Shown: positions 57,175 through 64,000 of the stretch, one piece after another
How positions within the stretch are numbered: the stretch's first letter is position 1
How the letters are laid out: the number at the start of each line of letters is the position of its first letter
Assembly: GCA_031216915.1 (NCBI GenBank)
Contig: CM062290.1
Location: 255,299,597-255,363,596 of the forward strand
From: Pictodentalium vernedei
Lineage: Eukaryota; Mollusca; Scaphopoda; Dentaliida; Dentaliidae
Length of the DNA: 64,000 nucleotides
Direction of reading: 5' to 3'
Position numbers and translations under genes: made by a program
Notes under the pieces: generated by a model
Told to the model about the DNA's origin: nothing
Seen by the model: only the letters and a program-made list of their open reading frames with translations
Databases searched by the model: none

Positions 57175-58169
57175 ATTCGACGACATTGACGAAATTTGAC
57201 GAATTGATGGAAGGCTGCATGTCATGAACTTCAGGTTTGAACTGAGCATTCCAGTTGAGTGGATGCGGAAGTAACCCTTTGAGGGGAACTTCAATGTGAA
57301 GTGTGTCTAAACTGTGACGTAATTAAAATTGATGTGACAGTAGAATCAAAGCGTCAGTGTTTGAACTGTAATGTCAGTTAAATCAAAAAGAATAAAAAGT
57401 AACCTCATGATGAGACGCCAGAGAGGAGGCAGATGGACTGCAGCGTTACTCACATTTTGGCTAGAGAATCCAGTTAGCAGCAGACCACGACAGAATCTCA
57501 GGCTTCTGGTGTGTAGTGAACCTTTTTACAAGCGATTGTCGAGTGTATTAAACGGTACCTAATGGAATGCAGGCGTTAAAACTGTGTTTGGAAAACCACG
57601 CGTCGATTGCAACTTACAGTACTTATGTAAGGACGCATATGGTTGGTCGTCACTCATCTGATTGACGTTATGGCACGAATGAGAACAACACTTTCACGCA
57701 AGAAAGTGAACAGACAGCCATAGGTGACATTTCTCTGGAAAACTCTAAGCTTCATTCACTTAATTCAAGTTCAATCGTGATATGACTACAGAGTTGGGAG
57801 GGCACAAATCAACGATCCTTGTTGGAAGTTTTCCCAATATTTCACTCGTGCTTCTATACAGCGCTCGTGAAACGCCCGAAAAACTGCAATTTGACTCGTT
57901 GATGCCTGCCCCCCAAAAAGGAAGAAAAAATAGTGTCAAAAAATGCACAGTAAGGGATCGCGGGTGATGTGGGGGTCTACCGCTTGATTTCTAATTTCAG
58001 TCCCCCGGTATATAGGCAAAATTTCGACATCCACTACCTCTACATAATTTCCGACAAGTGGGAAATTCTATCTAAACCCCAGCCCCCCCCCCCCCCGCCC
58101 CCACCGACCTACGAGTCAAAATTTTCCAACTACAGGTTTTAGCTCTGCATCCAGCACACCCGATTGTAT
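57175..58169. other. Nothing recognised apart from a C run
   Basis: C run at 58082-58096; short ORFs only. Confidence 0.45.
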
Positions 58170-58381
58170 CATTTAATGTTTTTTCCAATTTTTCAAAAAT
58201 TTATAAAATCATATCATGTAATCCCTTACTGGAACGAGCTCGTTGCAATGAGGGGCGTCACCTATGGCTTTGTTGAAACTTTTTGAAACTATCTTTTAAG
58301 CTACTGAACGGACGGATGGACGGACACACACACAGACACATACACAGACACACACACATAATTCGTTAGGCAAAGGGTTAA
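58170..58381 (+). mobile_element. TTAA MITE second subfamily, microsatellite-expanded
   Basis: AAAATCATATCATGTAATCCC, GGAACGAGCTCGTTGCAATG, CTATGGCTTTGTTGAAAC, then a GGAC/CACACA-rich insertion, ending CGTTAGGCAAAGGGTTAA. The left terminus is not recognised. Confidence 0.65.
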
Positions 58382-59806
58382 GATGATGCAGAATACCGTT
58401 TTTACACCCCGCTTGACTGTAAAATATTCAGTTGGGGTTCTCCGTAGTCACAAACTCCAACTACAAATCAATATTTGGTGGGATTTTCATTAGTACTTTT
58501 TAATCAATATTGGGGGGGGGGGGGGGGGGGCATTCACCAGTTTTCGGTCCAAAAACTCCATATTTTGGACAAATTCTAGACAACTCTGGAAACATATTAC
58601 TACACCTTGTCTGAAATTTTCAACTTTTTTTCAGTTCAGGGCTTCGAATTTCCAACTATTGTACATTTGACAAGGGGTTGGGGGACCAACTCATTATGAT
58701 AACGTCCCTGGAAGACCATGTTTTTGCATTTCTTTTATTACAGGTGAGAGATACTATAAATACAGAGTGTACATGAGAGTGTGCAGAGAAGTTCTACCAG
58801 ATCACGACCCTGACGCGATCCGATCGAATTCTCTGCCCAAATTTATAATGGCACTGCTCTTTATTGAAGTTTAACTAGACTTCCAACAAACTGTGTCACA
58901 TCGTGTCGGAAACACTACTATACACATCTCTTTTAGCAACTTCGAACGTGTCAATGACCAAAATCGATTTTAATCACAATAATTGCGCCTACACCTTCAG
59001 AATGTGTGTGATTACCTGTTGAGTGGAAGTGAACCCGTTGATCCGTGTAGTGGCGGACTATCACATGAATATGAAACAACGCCAGTGATAGTATACGTCA
59101 TCAAAGAATATTTTTAACAATCAATCATGGTTCAAGAAGTTGTTGGACGGGCTGAACAGAGAAAACATGAATGGAGGCGATCTAAATATACAAACTACAA
59201 ACAGGAGACGGTATTTGCGTTACTAACATCACACAAAGTAAGCGCGTGATTAGCAAACAGATATGTCTGAACTTGTGGAAACAAAAACTGTATCGCATTC
59301 CTCTTGAAACCTGGTCCTCGTTAAAGGAAATAAAATTGTCCCATGACTGTATAAACTATTTTGGTCTGGCTGAGATTCAGTCGGTCGTGTCATCAAGTAC
59401 GAACAATCCATCGCCGGTCAAGGAAGACACCGTAACCGTAGAGACGGGGCTGGTAGTGGCGACGCCAGATTAATGTTTATGGGGGTTTACATCCTCTCGC
59501 AAATGGGGGAGGGCAGATTGGGAGGGGGGAAATGCCCTATGTGCCCTCCCCCGTAATGTCGCCGCTTCAGTCTGAGAGGGCTAACATATCACGATAAAAA
59601 AGGTAAAACCTCAAGCAAGAGAGTGCGTTGGTTCGTAAGTCCACAACGGTCGCGGTGTTATAGACACTGTCATTTGTTGGTTGTTTTTTTTAAATAACTA
59701 ACTCACTACGCTCCGAGGTAAAAATATCGCAGGCCTAGTTGCAAAATTGTTTAAAATTACAAATGGCAAGTTAACTACTAATACTAATTACAAAATACAT
59801 CATCAC
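58382..59806. other. Nothing recognised apart from a G run
   Basis: G run at 58512-58530. A 75-codon ORF at 59246-59473 has no recognisable motif. Confidence 0.45.
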
Positions 59807-60042
59807 TTAACCCTTTAACCAACAAACAGTACATCAAAATCTATTTTTGTTCTTTAAATTGTTTAAAAATATTTCAACAAAACCATATCACGACCCCCCC
59901 CCCCCCCCCCCCCCATGGGGACGAACTCGTTCCATTGATGGGGTCACATGATATGGTTTTGTTGAAAGTTTTGAAAAATATAGATTTTTTTTCAACTGCT
60001 CACTTGTAAATTAAATGTCTTATTCGTTAGGTAAAGAATTAA
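59807..60042 (+). mobile_element. TTAA MITE second subfamily with poly-C in the palindrome
   Basis: TTAACCCTTTAACCAAC to GTTAGGTAAAGAATTAA. Arms CAACAAAACCATATCACG and its complement are intact, but a run of 22 C (59893-59914) has expanded where the family has GACCCC. Confidence 0.82.
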
Positions 60043-60089
60043 TTCTACACACAGAACTGTACTGGGTGGGAATCAGTGAGGATGTTTCT

Positions 60090-60334
60090 TTAACCCTTCA
60101 CCTAACATGAAAAGCAGACGACACTTGCAAACTAAATTCTTGAATAACTAATTTTTTTCATTTTTTGTCTCAAAAACATAGGTTATGACCCCTCTTTGGA
60201 ACGAGCTCGTTCCAAAGAGGGGTCATCACCTATGTTTTTGAGACAAAAAATGAAAAAATAATGAAAATTAATTGGCGATTTTTGTGCATCTATAGCGCTG
60301 GGCGGTTTTGACGTTACGTTGGGCAAAGGATTAA
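60090..60334 (-). mobile_element. TTAA MITE copy
   Basis: TTAACCCTTCACCTAACATG to GGGCAAAGGATTAA. The variable palindrome position pairs T (left) with A (right), a third base-pair state for the family. Confidence 0.9.
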
Positions 60335-61077
60335 AACCTCCCGAGTGCCGTAGCCTACAGAACCAAGAAAGGCCACTGACTATATTGCAAATCGCATAGC
60401 GGGGGGTTCAAAAACACCTCGAGAGAGTTTCATTCGGCATCGCCCAGCGAAACAAAATTAAACTGCATACACAAACACACGTAGACCAAAACCGGATCGT
60501 GGGACACCAAAAATGTATTTTACGGCCTTTCGGTTCAAGTTTGAACTGATGTGTTAGACGAATATTATCACCACTTTAGCGGGCGTTCTCTACTACATTA
60601 ACAAAGTTTAATAGGGCATTATTAGATGGTAACGCTCTACTTCAAAAAGTCACTTGACGTGTCGGGCCGTTAATGGATTAAACATCTCATTAACAGTCAC
60701 ATGGCTTTTGTTCCTCGTTGTCGTACACTCGTAAATGGAAACGGTTTCCAGAAAGGGTTTCAGCTTGTGAACAATGTGATTTTTATTTAAATTATTAAAT
60801 ATGTAAAATAACAGGAAAGCTATCCCCATGAACACTAGCAGCTGTATATATAGTAAGAAAGTCTGTATACATTTTAAGCCTTTATCTGACTTAAAAGCGG
60901 TTAATATCGGGTCTGTTTTAAGTTTTCAAACATCAATGTAATTGAAAGCGTACCGGTGCCGATCACATGATAATCATATGACACCAGTATGTTTGGCAAC
61001 AGACGATTCTGTCATCTGTCAAAATTAAAAACGTAAAGAACAGGGTCAAGACTTTTTTTTTAGAAACCCAGTGTTAA
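60335..61077. other. Nothing recognised
   Basis: Unique-looking sequence between MITE copies. Confidence 0.45.
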
Positions 61078-61270
61078 TAATAGTAATAATATTACTTTGT
61101 CGAGCCTTGTGATTTATTAACGGCCCAACAGGTGTGAATAACAGCCCTTCAGCTTATTAACGGCCCTCGACTTCGTCTCGGGCCTTTTATAAGCTGTCAG
61201 GCTGTTGTTCACACCTGTTGGGCCGTTAATACACCACAATGCCCCCCAAAGTCATGTTATTGTTATAATG
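61078..61270. repeat. Long palindromic MITE candidate
   Basis: Inner arms ATTAACGGCCCAACAGGTGT / ACACCTGTTGGGCCGTTAAT (61116 and 61230 boundaries) are nearly perfect. Weaker arms extend outward (AATAATATTACTTTG / CAAAGTCATGTTATT). Centre GGCCCTCGACTTCGTCTCGG. Confidence 0.82.
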
Positions 61271-61823
61271 TACAAATTTCGCCTTTTGAAAGTGCCCCAA
61301 TTTCAAGTATTGGCGCTTTCTTAACTCATATATTATCCAACTATAAAATTTGAGTTCTTCTGTTTGTTGTGACGTGCACCATCTCATCAGTCTCCACGGG
61401 CAAGACTGACTTAAAACTCGGCAGGTGTGTGCATTTCTATCCCTTAAAACTAAATCGACATGTTTAATGGCAATATTTTGCGTTATTCCCGAAAATCGCC
61501 AATTGTGTCGCATCCTTTGCTATTCTGCATAAGATATGAGTAGCCATTAAAAACGCCGTGCCTGGCGCGAGTCCGCATCCACTAGTTTTATAAATTACCG
61601 GTTGCCGTTTGATGTGGTATGAATACGCTGTAGATCAAATGTATTCACTGCTGGCCGTCTCCCAAGATCCAACAACATAGGTTCTATGGTTTTAGTACAT
61701 TCTAACGCGCCTTTTATGAATGAAATGCGTCTCGCCCTCAATTTCAATGGAACCTGTTCAAGCAGTTTTGTCAGGTCATACAATCAACACAATTTTCTCA
61801 TCTTAACCACCTTTTTACCTAAT

Positions 61824-62140
61824 TTATTTACTTATTTACTGGTGTTTAACCCTTTACCTAACATGAAAAGCAGACGACACTTGCAAAAAAAATTCTTGAA
61901 TAACTAAATTTTTTCATTTTTTGTCTCAAAAACATAGGTTATGACCCCTCGTTGGAACGAGCTCTACGAGCTCGTTCCAACGAGGGGTCATAACCTATGT
62001 TTTTGAGACAAAAAATGAAAATATTTTGAAAATTAATTGGCGATTTTTGAGAATAGCGCTGGCCGGTTTTGGCCGTTACGTTGGGTAAAGGGTTAAGGTC
62101 ACGTATTTGTACACAAAGGCTAATCGTGACTGCAACGTAG
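61824..62140 (-). mobile_element. SINE fragment split by a TTAA MITE
   Basis: TTATTTACTTATTTACTGG at 61824-61842, the MITE at 61850-62092, then GGTCACGTATTTGTACAC and GGCTAATCGTGACTG to about 62140. The two parts join at TTAA into the type I tail. Confidence 0.82.
61846..62096 (-). mobile_element. TTAA MITE inserted in a SINE
   Basis: 243 bp between TTAA at 61846-61849 and 62093-62096. Flanks join as GGTGTTTAA / GGTCACGTATTTG, matching the SINE tail that is uninterrupted in other copies. The variable palindrome position pairs G with C. Confidence 0.93.
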
Positions 62141-62345
62141 ATATAGACAAGTCCAGCCAATCGTTTATACCCATGTTGCCCATTTTAGAGGACATCCACC
62201 CCCTGCAATTGGTGACAGGGTCCTATTTTACCAGTAAAAAAGACCTTGTTTATCACAGTAAACAACCACTGTTTCACTTTCTGGGGTTCCCAATGGAAAC
62301 CTTTTTACCAAAATCCCCACTTCCAAATTTTCAATTCAGAGTAAA

Positions 62346-62591
62346 TTAACCCCTTACCAACGTCACGGCCAAAACCGACCAGCGCTATTCAAAAAATCAC
62401 CATTCAATCTTCATTTTGAATTTTTTTCTCAAAAACATAGCTTATGACCCCTCATTGGAACGAACCCGTTGAGCTCGTTCCAATGAGGGGGATAATCTAG
62501 GGATAATCTATGTTTTTGACGCAAAAATGAAGAAAAAACAAGTTATTCAAGAATTAGTAACAAGTGTCATCTGCCTTTCGTGATAGGTTAA
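62346..62591 (+). mobile_element. TTAA MITE copy
   Basis: TTAACCCCTTACCAACGTCACG to GTGATAGGTTAA. The palindrome is intact, with a small GATAATCTAG duplication on the right arm. Confidence 0.82.
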
Positions 62592-62730
62592 ACGTGTGTT
62601 ATTCATTCATTGTCGACTCGTCGGCAGCGAAACTCTACTTCATGTAAAAGTGTATTACATACCGACCTGCGCGGATAATCCTATTTTGTCTGGTACTTAT
62701 TCTTTTCACAAGTGCCGAGACCAGGGAAAA

Positions 62731-62793
62731 TGGTATTATCAGCGATAACACCTGGGTATCCAATACCAGAGGTGTTATCGCGGTTGATACCGT
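62731..62793. repeat. Hairpin
   Basis: GCGATAACACCTGGGTAT and ATACCAGAGGTGTTATCGC arms, with outer ATGGTATTA / TTGATACCGT. Confidence 0.7.
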
Positions 62794-63183
62794 TCCGCAT
62801 ACATGTAGCAAAAACTCCAGCGTGCTTCTCACGTGAGCCGTCAAAACCGGGCGACCCCTTTTTAAAAATTTGAATGAGTTTGTACAAATTTTTTGGAATA
62901 TTCTGGTTGGAAAACATCACACTGTTGTGTGTAAAGAAGCCACCAAACAAGCTACACTGACCTACCATTTTACAAAATCTTCCCCATGCGACCCCGCCGA
63001 AGAGTGTGAAATACCCTCTTCCGTGTTAGTTCCTGAGCCGCCGCTATATGCGCGCTGCATGGCAAGTTCACATCATGACCTAAGATTAAAATTTGGCGAC
63101 TTCCTGAACCCAACCAGAACCCTGAATCCACACTATTTCGGGTTGACAGGGCAACTGATTTACAACGTTACATTACATATTTA

Positions 63184-63262
63184 ATTATATTTTATTTGTG
63201 TTTAGGGTCACATATTTCAGTACAGTAGCTATTCGTGACCGCATAAGGTCCTTGGCAGTTTA
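63184..63262 (-). mobile_element. SINE tail fragment adjoining a TTAA MITE
   Basis: TTTTATTTGTGTTTAGGGTC, CATATTTCAGTACAGTAGC and TATTCGTGACCG match the type I tail, then the MITE begins at the CAGTTTAA that corresponds to GACAGTTTTA of the body. Confidence 0.65.
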
Positions 63263-63510
63263 ACCCTTTACCTAACATGAAAAGCAGACGACACTTGCAA
63301 AAAAAATTCTTGAATAACTAATTTTTTTCATTTTTTGTCTCAAAAACATAGGTTATGACCCCTCATTGGAACGAGCTCGACGAGCTCGTTCCAATGAGGG
63401 GTCATAACCTATGTTTTTGAGACAAAAAATGAAAAAATAATGAAAATTCATTGGCGATTTTTAAGAATAGCGCTGGCCGGTTTGGGCCGTTACGTTGGGT
63501 AAAGGGTTAA
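63260..63510 (-). mobile_element. Near-consensus TTAA MITE inserted in a SINE fragment
   Basis: 243 bp between TTAA at 63260-63263 and 63507-63510. Ends CCCTTTACCTAACATG and ACGTTGGGTAAAGGG. The left flank is SINE tail sequence. Confidence 0.92.
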
Positions 63511-63817
63511 TCAAATGGTTAAGGCAAAATAACACCACAGTCATTCGATACTATTGAATGCTTTACAAATCTTGAGCAATTTCAAGTAACGACGAGCAGG
63601 ATTTTGTCACAAAAGGATTTGTTGTCTATACGGTTTGTATATAAGATACCCGAATCTCAATCTTGAATTTAAATGACTGTAATATTAGTTAGGGTCACTC
63701 ACCACTCGAGTCTTCCGTCGATGTCTGGAAATTTAGGTTGAATGTGGGTACATAACGTACATTACTTTATTGAAACGTGAAGAATACTGTGTGATCATCG
63801 TATGTTCATACCATCTA

Positions 63818-64000
63818 GGCACACGGCCGGGATTCTATGATAGGGGGTGCCAGTTTTGGGGGTTTTTGTTTAGGGGGAGGGGGTAAAGATGATATTTGGA
63901 ATGCCATTGTGGGTTTCGGAGACTCTCCTAGTCCTAACTAGGGCCCTCCGGTAGTTGCCTCTCCTTTCTCGCCCCTGAAGGAGGGGCAACGACTGGATGG
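63818..64000 (+). mobile_element. CGGGATTCTATGATAGGGGG hAT-like palindromic element, runs off the window
   Basis: GGCCGGGATTCTATGATAGG, AAGATGATATTTGGAATGCC and CTCCTAGTCCTAACTAGGG match the complement of 56791-57174. The far end lies beyond 64000. Confidence 0.6.

Overview
Eukaryotic, repeat-dominated DNA from an animal genome, most likely a marine invertebrate. The elements that open with a GGCC-rich hairpin followed by GCTCACCT and close with AGGTGAGCT resemble repeats I associate with molluscs and other lophotrochozoans, and the array elements resemble the bivalve 'pearl' type. This taxonomic call is inference only. There is no prokaryotic gene organisation. Only one long open reading frame exists in 64 kb: an intact 826-codon ORF at 18431-20911. 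Every other ORF I examined is a by-product of repeats.

Layout. 0-5.5 kb: a TTAA-flanked palindromic MITE, then two abutting minus-strand tandem-array elements (1573-3052 and 3053-5234). 5.5-15 kb: SINEs, small palindromic elements, MITEs, and a 169-bp duplication. 16-17.3 kb: a plus-strand array element. 17.4-22.0 kb: a hAT-like element with an exact 8-bp target duplication that encloses the 826-aa ORF, which is itself bracketed by a perfect 29-bp inner inverted repeat. 22-26 kb: degenerate SINE and hAT-like pieces and microsatellites. 26.4-27.7 kb: an array element. 29-32 kb: a hAT-like MITE, TTAA MITEs, and a pogo/Tigger-like element with TA duplications. 33-41 kb: three more array elements, two of them inside a diffuse satellite. 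42-47 kb: two array elements and SINEs. 48-64 kb: a dense field of TTAA MITEs, including one split by a 1.9-kb array element and two sitting inside SINEs.

How the parts relate. (1) The TTAA MITE (TTAA-CCCTTTACC...GGTAAAGGG-TTAA, about 243 bp, 23 whole, broken or decayed copies) has piggyBac-type ends and a large central palindrome whose two arms change together from copy to copy. (2) Eleven array elements share one architecture: 5' mini-hairpin, terminal inverted motif, tandem monomers, GGAC-rich microsatellite, 3' hairpin. They look like non-autonomous Helitron/Helentron (pearl/DINE-1-like) elements. Several carry higher-order repeats. (3) The SINEs share one body but combine two heads (5S-rRNA-like or tRNA-like) with two tails. 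Several have clear target-site duplications.

The most interesting object is the 17.4-22.0 kb element. Its protein has a complete FEN1/XPG-like acidic residue set plus a C-terminal tesmin/TSO1-type CXC cysteine cluster. It is not a hAT transposase, yet it is enclosed by transposon ends. It may be an undescribed mobile element or a captured gene.
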